A stretch of 64,000 nt of DNA from contig NZ_JANUGW010000016.1 of assembly GCF_024753285.1 (NCBI RefSeq), positions 1 to 64,000 on the forward strand, given 5' to 3'. Both the position numbers and the translations under genes were made by a program. The notes beneath the pieces were generated by a model. That model did not search any database, was not told where the DNA came from, and saw only the letters and a program-made list of their open reading frames with translations. This document shows positions 9,158 to 18,658 of this stretch, one piece after another. Origin of the DNA: Massilia pinisoli. Its GTDB lineage: Bacteria; Pseudomonadota; Gammaproteobacteria; Burkholderiales; Burkholderiaceae_D. How positions within the stretch are numbered: position 1 is the first letter of the stretch; each line of letters begins with the position of its first letter.

Positions 9158-9504
9158 TCCTTCCTTCCCCAAGACACATTTCGACCCCGGCCGCGGCCGC
9201 CCGCGGGGGTGCAACACGCCATTGGCCGCTCGGCCGTCATGTAGGTCGTCTTCTCGCCGAAAAGTGTAAATCCTTCCATAAGTTTTGTAGGTTTGAGCCT
9301 ACGTCGACTTGGTCTTCATAGGGGAAAAATCCCTCTGCGAAGGCGTTTCCCTAGGAGAGACAGCAGGCCGGGCCAGGGCCGCGCTGGACGCTCCCGTGCG
9401 CCCCGTTGATTGTCGGAAAAGCTAGACCTGACCCCCAGAAAATGTGGCGAAAACTGCATGATAGGATCAGGCCTGACGGCGACCGGTTACCAACCTTCGA
9501 TGCC
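9158..9504. other. Leader region of the gal operon
   Basis: About 350 bases without a supported gene, AT-richer than its surroundings. It contains a palindrome GTAGG-TTTGAG-CCTAC (9287-9302), a possible operator for the galactose operon. No convincing -35/-10 pair was identified. Confidence 0.4.
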
Positions 9505-10599
9505 ATGCACAGCCAAGACCTGATAAAACCTGACGGAAGACAGATGACGTTGTACAGCGGCCGGCCGATCCCGGAAGGCATCGTCGCGACGAGTCCGTTC
9601 GCCGAGCCGCAGCACGCCAACCCGCACCTGCGCTGGCATCCGCTGCGCGGCGAGTGGGTCACGTATGCCGCGTTCCGGCAGAACCGCACGTATCAGCCGC
9701 CGCCGCAGTACAACCCGCTGGCACCCACGCGCGACCCCGACCACCCCACCGAAATGCCGGCCGGCGACTACGAGATCGCCGTGTTCGACAACCGTTTTCC
9801 TTCGCTCGCGCTCGATGCGCACGAGCCGCCGACACTCACCGTGCCGACGGCGCCCGCGAACGGCAAATGCGAGGTGGTCGTGTTCACGCAGGACCCGCAG
9901 ACGGCGCTCTCCCGCCTGCCGCTGACGCGCATCGAATTGCTGCTGGAAGTGTGGGGCGACCGCACGCGCCGCATGGGCGGCCAGCACCACATCCAGTACG
10001 TGCTGCCGTTCGAGAACCGCGGCGCCGAGGTGGGCGTCACGTTGCACCATCCGCACGGCCAGATCTACGCGTACCCGTTCGTGCCACCGGTGCCCGCGCG
10101 CCAGCTGGCGCAGGAGCGCGAGTACTTCCTGCAGCACGGCACGAACCTTCTGACGGACATGGCGCGTGCCGAGTCTGACGACGGCAAGCGCGTCGTGTTC
10201 GAGGACGAGCACGCGATCGCGTTCGTGCCCGCGTGCGCCCGCTACCCGTACGAGGTGTGGGTGATGCCGACGGCGCCCTGCCAGGACTTCGCGTCGCTCG
10301 CGCCGGCACAGCGCAAGAGCCTCGCCTGCGCGCTGAAGACGGTGCTGCTGAAGTTCGACTGCCTGTGGGAGCGCCCGTTCCCGTATCTGATGACGTGGTA
10401 CCAGGCGCCGACGGACGGCGCCGACCACCCGGAGACGCAGCTGCACTGCCAGTTCTATCCGCCGTACCGCACGCGCGACCGGTTGAAATACCTGGCCGGC
10501 ACGGAGCTCGGCGCCGGCATGTTCGCGATGGACGTGTTGCCCGAGACGACGGCGTACGAACTGCAGCAGGTCGACGTGCGGCTGGAGGCCGCGGCATGA
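9505..10599 (+). CDS. galT: Galactose-1-phosphate uridylyltransferase
   Basis: A 364-residue HIT-superfamily enzyme of the Leloir pathway; it swaps UMP between UDP-glucose and galactose-1-phosphate. The N-terminal half carries RWHPLRGEWVTYA and QNRTYQPP. The catalytic stretch is HHPHGQIYAYPFVPP, whose His-Pro-His holds the nucleophile. The C-terminal half ends with LHCQFYPPYRTRDRLKYLAG. The start at 9505 gives the family N-terminus LIKPDGRQMTLYSGRPIP; it has no clear ribosome site, and 9544 is an alternative. It is the first gene of a tightly packed operon; the stop overlaps the next start as ATGA. Confidence 0.93.
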   Translation: MHSQDLIKPDGRQMTLYSGRPIPEGIVATSPFAEPQHANPHLRWHPLRGEWVTYAAFRQNRTYQPPPQYNPLAPTRDPDHPTEMPAGDYEIAVFDNRFPSLALDAHEPPTLTVPTAPANGKCEVVVFTQDPQTALSRLPLTRIELLLEVWGDRTRRMGGQHHIQYVLPFENRGAEVGVTLHHPHGQIYAYPFVPPVPARQLAQEREYFLQHGTNLLTDMARAESDDGKRVVFEDEHAIAFVPACARYPYEVWVMPTAPCQDFASLAPAQRKSLACALKTVLLKFDCLWERPFPYLMTWYQAPTDGADHPETQLHCQFYPPYRTRDRLKYLAGTELGAGMFAMDVLPETTAYELQQVDVRLEAAA

Positions 10600-11714
10600 G
10601 CGCGCTGCCCGACGTCCGCGCCGCCGAGGTGGCCGACAAGCTCGCGCTGCTGCGCGCCGCGCTGGCCGAGACGGGCGCCGGTGCCGTCCGCCTGCGCGGC
10701 ATCGACTGGTTCGCGTGGGCGACGGCGGGCGGTGACGCGTCCGTGCTGCTGGCGGCCGATTGTGGCGTCGGCGAGGTGCTGGTCACGCGCGACGAGGCCG
10801 TGATCCTGACGGACGCCATCGAGGCCGAACGCCTGCGCATCGAGCACGTCCCGGCCGGCTTCACGTTCCACATCGCGCCGTGGGCCGAGACGGACCTGCA
10901 CGACACCTATGTGCTGGGCGCGGCACGCGGAGGCGCCGTCCTGTCCGACCGGCCGCGCAGCAATAACGGCAACAGCGAGTCGGCGCTGCCCGCGAGCCTG
11001 CGCCTGCGCCGCATGGTGTTGCTGCCGTCCGAGCAGGACCGCTACCGCGCACTGGGCCAGGAAGCGGGCGCCGCGATGGCGGAGACGCTGCGTGCTGCGC
11101 GCCCGGAATGGACGGAACTCGAATTAGCCGCGGCGGGCGCCCAGGCGTTGTGGCGGCGCGGCATCCAGCCCGCGCTCGTGCTGGCCGCGGGCGCGCGCCG
11201 CTTGCAGGCGTTCCGCCATCCCGTGCCGACACACGAACCGCTCGGCGCGCGCGCGATGCTCGTGTTCTGTGCGCGCCGCCATGGCCTCGTCGCGAGCCTG
11301 TCGCGCGCCGTCGCGTTCGGGCCGCTGTCCGACGACGAGCGCAATGCGGAGGCCGACCTGCTGCAGGTCGAAGCGACGGGGCTCGACGCCGTGCGTCCGG
11401 GACAGTCGCTGGCCGCCGTGTACCACGCACTGGAAGCCGCGTACCGCCACGTCGACCGGCCGGACGCGATCCGCGAGCACCACCAGGGCGGCATCGCGGG
11501 CTATGCGGCGCGCGAGATCGTCGCCAGCCCCAGCATCGCCACCGGCATCGAGACGGGGATGGCGTTCGCGCTCAATCCGAGCTTCGCGGGCATGAAGGTC
11601 GAAGACACGTTCCTGCTCGGCGCGAACGGGCTGGAGAACGTGACGCTGGGCGCGGACTGGCCGACGACGACAATCCAGGGCCGCGCGCGGCCCACATGGC
11701 TGGAGGTGACATGA
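10596..11714 (+). CDS. M24-family (Xaa-Pro aminopeptidase-like) protein inside the gal operon
   Basis: 372 residues resembling creatinase/aminopeptidase P: an N-terminal domain (VRLRGIDWFAWATAGGD, VLVTRDEAVILTDAIEAERL) followed by a pita-bread-like half (GIETGMAFALNPSFAGMKVEDTFLLG, matching the metal-binding C-terminal block). The metal-site match looks incomplete: where active members have two aspartates (DxG...D), I see only ALVLAAGARRL and MLVFCARRHG. It may therefore be inactive as a peptidase. It overlaps galT and galK by 4 bases each (ATGA), so it is translationally coupled to galactose genes. Confidence 0.75.
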   Translation: MSALPDVRAAEVADKLALLRAALAETGAGAVRLRGIDWFAWATAGGDASVLLAADCGVGEVLVTRDEAVILTDAIEAERLRIEHVPAGFTFHIAPWAETDLHDTYVLGAARGGAVLSDRPRSNNGNSESALPASLRLRRMVLLPSEQDRYRALGQEAGAAMAETLRAARPEWTELELAAAGAQALWRRGIQPALVLAAGARRLQAFRHPVPTHEPLGARAMLVFCARRHGLVASLSRAVAFGPLSDDERNAEADLLQVEATGLDAVRPGQSLAAVYHALEAAYRHVDRPDAIREHHQGGIAGYAAREIVASPSIATGIETGMAFALNPSFAGMKVEDTFLLGANGLENVTLGADWPTTTIQGRARPTWLEVT

Positions 11715-12811
11715 ACGATCCCGAGACCTTCTTCGGCGGTGCCCCGGAGGCGCACGCATCGGCGCCAGGCCGCGTCAACCTGCTGGGCGAGCACACGGAC
11801 TACAACGACGGCTACATGCTGCCCGTCGCGACGCCGCAGGCGACTTCCGTCGCGCTCGCGCGCAGCCACGACGACCAGCACCACCTGTATTCCGGCACCC
11901 TCGACGGCAACGTGACGTTTGCGGCGAAGGGCGGCAGTGCGCCGCAAGGTTTCGGCAGCTATATCGAAGGCTGCATCCGCCTCGTGGAAGCGACGGGCGT
12001 CACGGTGCCACCGCTGCGCGTGTTCGTGACGACGAATCTGCCCGTCGGCTCCGGCCTGTCGTCGTCGGCCGCCCTGGAAGTGGCGATGCTGCGCGCCATG
12101 CGCAACCTGCTCGGCTTCGCGCTGGACGACGTGAAGCTCGCGCAGATCGCGCAGCGCGCCGAGATCGAATACGCGCGGGTCAACTGCGGCATCATGGACC
12201 AGATGGCGTCGAGCCTGTGCGACGAGCGCAACATGCTGTTCATCGACGCCCGCACGTTGGAACACCGCCTCGTGCCGATGCCGGCGGGGACGGAGCTGAT
12301 CGTCGTCGACTCCGGCGTGCCGCGCACGCTCGCGGCCAGCAAGTACAACGAACGCCGCGCCGAATGCGAGGAAGCGTCGCGCAAGCTGGGCGTGAAGGCC
12401 TTGCGCGACGTGACCGATCCGGCGGCCGTCGAGAGCCTGCCCGAGCCGCTGCGCCGGCGCGCGCGCCACGTCGTGCTGGAAGACTTGCGCGTGCTGGAAG
12501 CGGCCAAGGGCGTGTCGCCCGAACGCTTCGGCGCACTGATGAACGCGTCGCACGAAAGCCTGCGCGACGACTACGAAGTTTCGATTCCCGAGCTCGACCA
12601 GCTGGTGGCCGCGTTGCGCGCCGCCCCGGGCGTGCTCGGTACACGCCTGACCGGTGCCGGCTTCGGCGGCGCTACCGTGGCTCTTTGCCGCGCCGGCCAG
12701 GCAAGACAGGCAGCGGAAACTGCACTCTCCACCTACAACAAAGCTGGACGCCAGGGACGCATCCTGATCCCGGTCCCGACCCAAGGAAAGGAAAACAATG
12801 AGCCAGTTTGA
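11711..12811 (+). CDS. galK: Galactokinase
   Basis: A 366-residue GHMP kinase that phosphorylates galactose with ATP. It has the galactokinase signature in APGRVNLLGEHTDYNDGYMLP, the GHMP ATP-binding loop LPVGSGLSSSAALEVAML, the catalytic-site block CGIMDQMASSL and the C-terminal TGAGFGGATVAL. The start at 11711 overlaps the upstream stop (ATGA), and GGAGG lies 5-9 bases before it. The 3' end overlaps the GH2 gene by 14 bases. No galE or galM is present in the window. Confidence 0.95.
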   Translation: MNDPETFFGGAPEAHASAPGRVNLLGEHTDYNDGYMLPVATPQATSVALARSHDDQHHLYSGTLDGNVTFAAKGGSAPQGFGSYIEGCIRLVEATGVTVPPLRVFVTTNLPVGSGLSSSAALEVAMLRAMRNLLGFALDDVKLAQIAQRAEIEYARVNCGIMDQMASSLCDERNMLFIDARTLEHRLVPMPAGTELIVVDSGVPRTLAASKYNERRAECEEASRKLGVKALRDVTDPAAVESLPEPLRRRARHVVLEDLRVLEAAKGVSPERFGALMNASHESLRDDYEVSIPELDQLVAALRAAPGVLGTRLTGAGFGGATVALCRAGQARQAAETALSTYNKAGRQGRILIPVPTQGKENNEPV

Positions 12812-14606
12812 GTATCCCCGCCCGCAGCTGGTCCGCGACAATTGGATCAACCTGAACGGTAAATGGCGCTTCCGTTTCGACGACGAGCTTGTCAACAAGA
12901 TGCCGGATGGCGTGACCGGCTGGACCCACGAGATCAACGTGCCGTTCGCGCCCGAGACGGAGATGTCCGGCATCCAGGACACCGGCTTCCACCGCTTCTG
13001 CTGGTACGAGCGCGACTTCGAGCTGATGCCGTCGGAGAGCCGCGTCATTCTGCACTTCGGCGCCGTCGATTACCTTGCGCGCGTGTGGGTCAACGGCCAG
13101 CTCGTGGCCGAGCACGAGGGCGGCCACACGCCGTTCCGTGCCGACATCACGTCCGCGCTGAATACCCACGGCAAGCAGACGGTGACCGTGTTCGTCGAGG
13201 ACGACCCGGCCGACCTCGCGAAGCCACGCGGCAAGCAGGACTGGCTGCTGGAGCCGCACTCGATCTGGTACCCGCGCACGACCGGTATCTGGCAGACCGT
13301 GTGGATCGAGCAGGTGGCGCGTACGTTCATCCAGACCGTGCGCTGGACGCCGCTGTTCGAAACCTTCGAGATTGGTTGCGAAGTCTTTGCCGGCGGCGAC
13401 ATCCAGGAAGACATGTTCGTCGAGGTCAAGATCTGGCACGGCAAGCAATTGCTGGCGGACGATAACTACAAGCTGCTGGCCGGCGAGGCGAACCGCAAGA
13501 TCGCGCTGTCCGACCCCGGCATCGACGATTCCCGCAACGAGTTGCTGTGGAGCCCCGAACGTCCCACGTTGCTGGACGCGGAGGTCATCCTGCGCTGTGG
13601 CGACACCATCGTCGACCACGTGAAGTCGTACACGGCGCTGCGCTCGTTCCACATCAACCGCGACCGCCTGCTGCTGAACGGCCGCCCGTATCCGCTGCGC
13701 CTCGTGCTGGACCAGGGTTACTGGACCGAGTCGTTCATGACGGCCCCGTCCGACGAGCACCTGAAGCGCGACGTCGAACTGGCCAAGCTGATGGGCTTCA
13801 ACGGCGTGCGCAAGCACCAGAAGATCGAGGACCCGCGCTACCTGTACTGGGCCGACAAGCTGGGCCTGCTCGTGTGGGAAGAGATGCCATCGGCTTATCG
13901 CTTCGCCCCGCGCGCGATCACCCGGATGGTCAAGGAATGGACGGAGGCCATCGAGCGCGACTACAGTCACCCGTGCATCATCGTGTGGGTGCCGTTCAAC
14001 GAGTCGTGGGGCGTGCCGAACCTGACATTGACGCAGGCACATCGCAACGCCGTCGAGGCCTTGTACCACCTCACGCGCACGCTCGATTCGACGCGCCCCG
14101 TGATCGGCAACGACGGCTGGGAAGCGTCCGCGACCGACATCCTGGGCATCCACGACTATGACTGCAACCCCGAGAAGCTGAAGGCGCGCTACGAGGTCAG
14201 CGACCCCGTGCGCACGCTGTTCGATCAACGCCGTCCCGGCGGACGCATCCTCACCTTGGACGGCTTCCCGCACCGCGGCCAGCCCATCGTGCTCACCGAA
14301 TTCGGCGGCATCGCATTCGACCCGAACGCGACGCCGGAAGACGGCACGTGGGGCTATACCCGTGCCCATACGGCCGAGAGTTATCACGCGCTGTACCAAC
14401 GCCTGCTGAAGGTGGTCAACGAGACCTTCATGTTCAGCGGCTTCTGCTATACCCAGTTCGCCGACACGTTCCAGGAAGCGAACGGCCTGCTCAACGCGGA
14501 CCGTACACCCAAGCTGCCTTTCGAAGTGATCAGCGCGGCCACGCGCAACGTCGCCCTCGAACCCAAGGACGTGGAAGAGGAGGGAGACAAACCGGGCCAG
14601 GCGTAA
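12798..14606 (+). CDS. Cytoplasmic GH2 family beta-galactosidase/beta-glucuronidase
   Basis: A 602-residue glycoside hydrolase: sugar-binding domain (WINLNGKWRFRFDDELV), immunoglobulin-like middle domain and TIM barrel. The acid/base glutamate is in VPFNESWG (about residue 400) and the nucleophile in LTEFGGIAF (about residue 500). KHQKIEDPRYLYWADKLG is also typical of GH2. No signal peptide, so it must act on an imported disaccharide or glycoside. It is translationally coupled to galK, which suggests it releases galactose for that enzyme, although a glucuronide or mannoside substrate cannot be excluded. Confidence 0.88.
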   Translation: MSQFEYPRPQLVRDNWINLNGKWRFRFDDELVNKMPDGVTGWTHEINVPFAPETEMSGIQDTGFHRFCWYERDFELMPSESRVILHFGAVDYLARVWVNGQLVAEHEGGHTPFRADITSALNTHGKQTVTVFVEDDPADLAKPRGKQDWLLEPHSIWYPRTTGIWQTVWIEQVARTFIQTVRWTPLFETFEIGCEVFAGGDIQEDMFVEVKIWHGKQLLADDNYKLLAGEANRKIALSDPGIDDSRNELLWSPERPTLLDAEVILRCGDTIVDHVKSYTALRSFHINRDRLLLNGRPYPLRLVLDQGYWTESFMTAPSDEHLKRDVELAKLMGFNGVRKHQKIEDPRYLYWADKLGLLVWEEMPSAYRFAPRAITRMVKEWTEAIERDYSHPCIIVWVPFNESWGVPNLTLTQAHRNAVEALYHLTRTLDSTRPVIGNDGWEASATDILGIHDYDCNPEKLKARYEVSDPVRTLFDQRRPGGRILTLDGFPHRGQPIVLTEFGGIAFDPNATPEDGTWGYTRAHTAESYHALYQRLLKVVNETFMFSGFCYTQFADTFQEANGLLNADRTPKLPFEVISAATRNVALEPKDVEEEGDKPGQA

Positions 14607-14783
14607 CCGCTGCCCGGGGCTCCGAACCCCGACGCGAGCACGGCACCCTCAGGGCGCCCGCCCCATCGCAGCGCTGCCATGCATGGCCGCGCTGTGGACG
14701 GGTTCGCTCGCCCGCAGGGGCGGTCGGCCTGGTCCACGCCACCGATCAACCGACCGCCCGCCATGGGCGACAAGGAGCCCGTC

Positions 14784-17402
14784 ATGCCTACGATCGTCGT
14801 TTTCAGCCACCTGCGCTGGGACTTCGTGTTCCAGCGGCCGCAGCATCTGCTGTCACGTCTGGCACACCACTACCCGGTCCTGTTCGTCGAGGAACCGGTG
14901 TTCGACGATGGCGCACCGTTCATGGAGCGGTCCAGTCCGGCCCCGAACGTGACCGTGTGCCGCGCCCACACCCCCATCCAGGCCAACGGCTTCCACGACG
15001 AGCAGTTGCGGCTGCTGCAGCCGATGGTCGCGCACCTGGCACCACCGGGAGAGGAAGTCGTCGCATGGTTCTACACGCCGATGGCGCTGCCGCTTCTGCA
15101 ATCGCTGCGGCCCGCTCTCGTCGTGTACGACTGCATGGATGAACTGGCCGCGTTCAGGAATCCACCCAAGCAATTGCTGCAGCGTGAAAGCGCGCTGCTC
15201 TCCATCGCCGACCTCGTGTTCGCCGGCGGCCCCAGCCTGTACGAGGCGAAGCGCCACCGCCACCCGAACGTCCATTGTTTCTCGTCAAGCGTCGACGTCG
15301 TGCATTTCCAGCAGGCGCTGGACCGCTCGCGCGCGCATCCGCAGCAGGATGCCATCCCGCATCCGCGCCTCGGCTTCTACGGCGTGCTGGACGAGCGCTT
15401 CGATCCGGACCTCGTGGATGCCGTCGCGGCCAGCCATCCCGAGTGGCAGGTCGTGCTGGCCGGACCGGTCGTCAAGATCGACCCGGAGCGCCTGCCGCGC
15501 CGGTCCAACATCCACTACCTGGGCCAGCAGCCGTACGGCGCGCTGCCCGACCTGCTGGCCGGCTGGGACGTGTGCCTGATGCCGTTCGCCATCAACGAGG
15601 CGACGAAATACATCAGCCCGACCAAGGTGCTCGAATACATGGCGGCCCAGCTGCCGATCGTCAGCACGCCGATCGCGGACGTGGCCAACCCGTACGGCCA
15701 CGTGGTCGCCATCGCGTCTACCGCCGACGAGTTCATCGCCGCGTGCGAAGCGGCCCTGGCGCAGACCCCGGAACAGCGTCGCCGCATGGTCGATGCGATG
15801 CGGGCCGTCGTGTCCGCCACGTCGTGGGACAACACGACCGCGCGCATGCGCGAGCTGATCGACACGGCGCCGCCGCACACGGACCGGCGCGCCACACCAC
15901 GCGGCCTCGACGGCGCGGACGATGCGGCCGCCGCGTCGTTGCGTAGCGACGCCCGGCGCGGCTCGAAAGTGAATCCGTTGCGCGCGCACGAGCCGCACGT
16001 GGGCACGATCGTCATCGGCGGCGGGCCGACGGGCCTGTCGGCCGCGTACCACCTCGATGCCGATACGCTGCTGCTGGACCGTAACGAGACCGTCGGCGGC
16101 TGGTGCCGCTCCATCGAGGACAACGGCTTCACGTTCGACCACGCCGGGCACATCATGTTTTCCAACGACCCGTACGTCCTCAAGATGTATGAGGTGCTGC
16201 TGGGCGACAACGTGCACTGGCAGAACCGCGAGGCATGGGTCTACAGCAAGGGCGTGTACACCCGCTATCCGTTCCAGGGCGCGCTGTACGGCCTGCCGCC
16301 TAAGGTCATCACCGAATGCATCATGGGCGCCATCGAAGCCCGCTACGAAAGCGCGGAGGCGAAGACGGCGGCCGCGCAAGCCGTCGACGATTGCTGCGCC
16401 GACGGCACGACGGACGTGTGCAACACCGATCGCGCCGTGAAGGGCGAGGTGAAGAATTTCGAGCAATTCATTTACAAGGTCTGGGGCAAGGGCATCGCGA
16501 AACACTTCGCGATCCCGTACAACCGCAAGATCTGGACGGTGCCGCTGGCCGAGATGGAAACGTCCTGGCTCGGCGGCCGCGTGCCGCTGCCGAACCTCGA
16601 GGAAATCATCCAGGGCGCGCTGGAGCCGTCGCCGAAGCCGCTGGGCCCGAACGCCCGCTTCGGCTATCCGCTGAAGGGCGGCTTCCAGGCGCTGATGAAC
16701 GGCTTCCTGCCTCACATCAAGGGCAAGATCGAACTGAATGCCGACGTCGTGCAGGTGCTGCCGCGCGAGCACATCGTCGCGCTGCGCGACGGCCGCCGCT
16801 TCCGCTACGACGACCTGATCTCCACGATGCCGCTGCCGGAACTCGTGAAGGCCATCGGCGACGAGGCGCCGGCCGCCGTGAAGGCCGCCGCGAAAGGCCT
16901 GCGCCACGTGTCGATCCGCTGCGTGAACATCGGCATCGACCGCGTCGCCACGGACAAGCACTGGATCTACTATCCGGAAGACACGATCTTCCACCGCATC
17001 TTCGTGCAGGGCAATGCGAGCCCCGGCTGCAATCCGTCCGGCGGCTTCGGCTTCACATGCGAGATCTCGTACTCGCCATACAAGCCGTTGCCCGTCGACG
17101 GCGACGCGCTGATCGCGCGTGCCATCGACGATTGCCGCAAGGTGGGCATGATCCTGGACGGCGATACGATCCTCGCCGCGCACCAGGTCGACATGCCGTA
17201 CGCCTATGTGCTGTACGACCACGAGCGCGCACGCAACGTCGAGACGTGCAAGGCCTGGCTGAAGCAGTTCGACATCACGCTCGTCGGCCGTTACAGCGAG
17301 TGGGAGTACTACAACTCCGACCACGCGCTGCTGGCCGGCAAGCGCGGTGCGGACATCGTGCGCGCGAAGCGCACGCGCGCGCAACAGGTCGGAGCGGAGT
17401 AG
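14784..17402 (+). CDS. Fusion of a glycosyltransferase and an FAD-dependent amine-oxidase/UDP-galactopyranose-mutase-like domain
   Basis: An 872-residue two-enzyme protein. Residues 1 to about 375 form a GT-B glycosyltransferase (FSHLRWDFVFQRPQHLLSRL at the start, PSPTKVLEYMA-like ISPTKVLEYMAAQLPIVSTP near its end). After a linker of about 30 residues, a Rossmann FAD domain begins with VIGGGPTGLSAAYHL (about residue 410) and GHIMFSNDPY, then motifs of protoporphyrinogen-oxidase/UDP-galactopyranose-mutase relatives, ending GRYSEWEYYNSDHALLAG. AAGGAG is 6 bases before the ATG at 14784. It lies 177 bases after the gal operon. It plausibly makes and transfers an unusual hexose, perhaps galactofuranose, to a surface glycan. 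Confidence 0.87.
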   Translation: MPTIVVFSHLRWDFVFQRPQHLLSRLAHHYPVLFVEEPVFDDGAPFMERSSPAPNVTVCRAHTPIQANGFHDEQLRLLQPMVAHLAPPGEEVVAWFYTPMALPLLQSLRPALVVYDCMDELAAFRNPPKQLLQRESALLSIADLVFAGGPSLYEAKRHRHPNVHCFSSSVDVVHFQQALDRSRAHPQQDAIPHPRLGFYGVLDERFDPDLVDAVAASHPEWQVVLAGPVVKIDPERLPRRSNIHYLGQQPYGALPDLLAGWDVCLMPFAINEATKYISPTKVLEYMAAQLPIVSTPIADVANPYGHVVAIASTADEFIAACEAALAQTPEQRRRMVDAMRAVVSATSWDNTTARMRELIDTAPPHTDRRATPRGLDGADDAAAASLRSDARRGSKVNPLRAHEPHVGTIVIGGGPTGLSAAYHLDADTLLLDRNETVGGWCRSIEDNGFTFDHAGHIMFSNDPYVLKMYEVLLGDNVHWQNREAWVYSKGVYTRYPFQGALYGLPPKVITECIMGAIEARYESAEAKTAAAQAVDDCCADGTTDVCNTDRAVKGEVKNFEQFIYKVWGKGIAKHFAIPYNRKIWTVPLAEMETSWLGGRVPLPNLEEIIQGALEPSPKPLGPNARFGYPLKGGFQALMNGFLPHIKGKIELNADVVQVLPREHIVALRDGRRFRYDDLISTMPLPELVKAIGDEAPAAVKAAAKGLRHVSIRCVNIGIDRVATDKHWIYYPEDTIFHRIFVQGNASPGCNPSGGFGFTCEISYSPYKPLPVDGDALIARAIDDCRKVGMILDGDTILAAHQVDMPYAYVLYDHERARNVETCKAWLKQFDITLVGRYSEWEYYNSDHALLAGKRGADIVRAKRTRAQQVGAE

Positions 17403-17409
17403 GGCGGGC

Positions 17410-18009
17410 TCAGTGCTGGATCATGCCGCCCGCCAGGCTGACGCGGTCGCCGGTGCGGAAGTCCGGCGTCGTCTGCTGCGTCACGATCTGTGTGCTGCCG
17501 TCGTCCATGCGCAGCGTGACGCGATAGATGCGGTCGGCAGAACTACCGGTGGCGCCGCCCGTGCTGCTCCCCATCGCAGCGCTGGCGCCCGCATTGCCTT
17601 CGGTGGCGGAACTGCTGGAGCGGGGCATGACTTCGATGGAAGCGACGGTGGCGTTGGGACTCATGGGCGTCGTGCTGGCGCCCTGGTTCTGCATCATGCC
17701 GGTGCTGCCCGACGCGCTCGCGCTGTCGTAACCGCTCGAGCTGCCCGCGGTGCCCGAATTGCCGGACGACCCGGAACTGCCGGTGCCGCCACCCCAGCTG
17801 CGGGAGCCGGCCGATCCGGTGCCGCCGCCGGTGCCCGCCATGCCGCCGCTGTTCGCCGTCCCGGTGGCCGTGCCGCTGCTGCCCGTTTCGCCGGCGCTGC
17901 CGCTGCTGCCGCTGCTGCCGGTGCCGCCGCGCCAGGCACTGCACGCGGACAGCCCGACCGCGAGCGCCAGCAAGCCCGCCAGGCAAATGCTCTGGTGTTT
18001 TTGCTTCAT
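17410..18009 (-). CDS. Ser/Gly-rich lipoprotein of unknown function
   Basis: 199 residues. A lipoprotein signal ends at GLSAC (Cys23). Residues 25-150 are low-complexity Gly/Ser/Thr with GTGSSGSS repeats. The C-terminal 45 residues form a small conserved-looking domain (DRIYRVTLRMDDGSTQIVTQ, DFRTGDRVSLAGGMIQH) similar to those in outer-membrane lipoproteins of the SlyB/Pcp type. AGGAG is 7 bases before the ATG. It ends 7 bases from the convergent fusion gene. Confidence 0.8.
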   Translation of the reverse strand: MKQKHQSICLAGLLALAVGLSACSAWRGGTGSSGSSGSAGETGSSGTATGTANSGGMAGTGGGTGSAGSRSWGGGTGSSGSSGNSGTAGSSSGYDSASASGSTGMMQNQGASTTPMSPNATVASIEVMPRSSSSATEGNAGASAAMGSSTGGATGSSADRIYRVTLRMDDGSTQIVTQQTTPDFRTGDRVSLAGGMIQH

Positions 18010-18160
18010 GATCAACTCCTTCTGATGGGATGGTAGGTGAGTGACGATGCCGCGTGCCACTTGGGTAAGAGGCCTGTTCGGTATCGGCGTTCAACTGCGT
18101 CCCGTTGAGCATGAGCCACGTCAAACTCCTGACGATTTGTGCGGTGTGGCGCCGCGGCGT

Positions 18161-18562
18161 TCAGCGCGTCGCGTCGACGGTCGTGCGCGACGCCAGCCGG
18201 GCCAGCACGGTGCTGGTGACGGCGGCTGCGGCGACGTCGACGGCCCAGTCGCGCACGTCGGCGCCGCGGTAGGGGAAGAAGCTCTGGATGAACTCGTCGC
18301 AAGCGCCCATCACGGCGACGGCCAGCACGGCCTTGCCCGCGCGCGCCAGCGGGCTGCCCGCGCTGCCGACGAACCACAGCGCAGCGAGCACGGCATAGGC
18401 GATCGAGTGCAGCACCGGTCCCGGCGCATAGGTGCCGATGTCGGCCCGTGCGCCGGGGATGTTCCCGGTCGTGATGATGGTCAGGTACATCAAGGTGGCG
18501 GCCGCGAGGCACAGCACGCGTGCGCGCGGGCTGCGCAGCAGAGAAAACAGGTACGTCGTCAT
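18161..18562 (-). CDS. VanZ-like family membrane protein
   Basis: 133 residues with about four hydrophobic helices. The diagnostic stretch is the polar DEFIQSFFPYRGADVRDWAVD just before the last helix, the conserved motif of VanZ-like proteins. Function in Gram-negative bacteria is unknown; it may act in envelope biology. It stands alone on the minus strand. Confidence 0.82.
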   Translation of the reverse strand: MTTYLFSLLRSPRARVLCLAAATLMYLTIITTGNIPGARADIGTYAPGPVLHSIAYAVLAALWFVGSAGSPLARAGKAVLAVAVMGACDEFIQSFFPYRGADVRDWAVDVAAAAVTSTVLARLASRTTVDATR

Positions 18563-18658
18563 GGTCGGCGAAGCGGAAAAAGGCTCACCTTACCATGTGT
18601 GTCGTGTCCTTGCACCCGCCGGCCGGTGTGGCGGGCGGGGCGTCATGGACGGCCGGCG

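Noticed and set aside
12672-14399. 575-codon minus-strand frame
   Set aside because: Antisense shadow of the GH2 gene.
15285-17384. 699-codon minus-strand frame
   Set aside because: Antisense shadow of the glycosyltransferase/FAD fusion.
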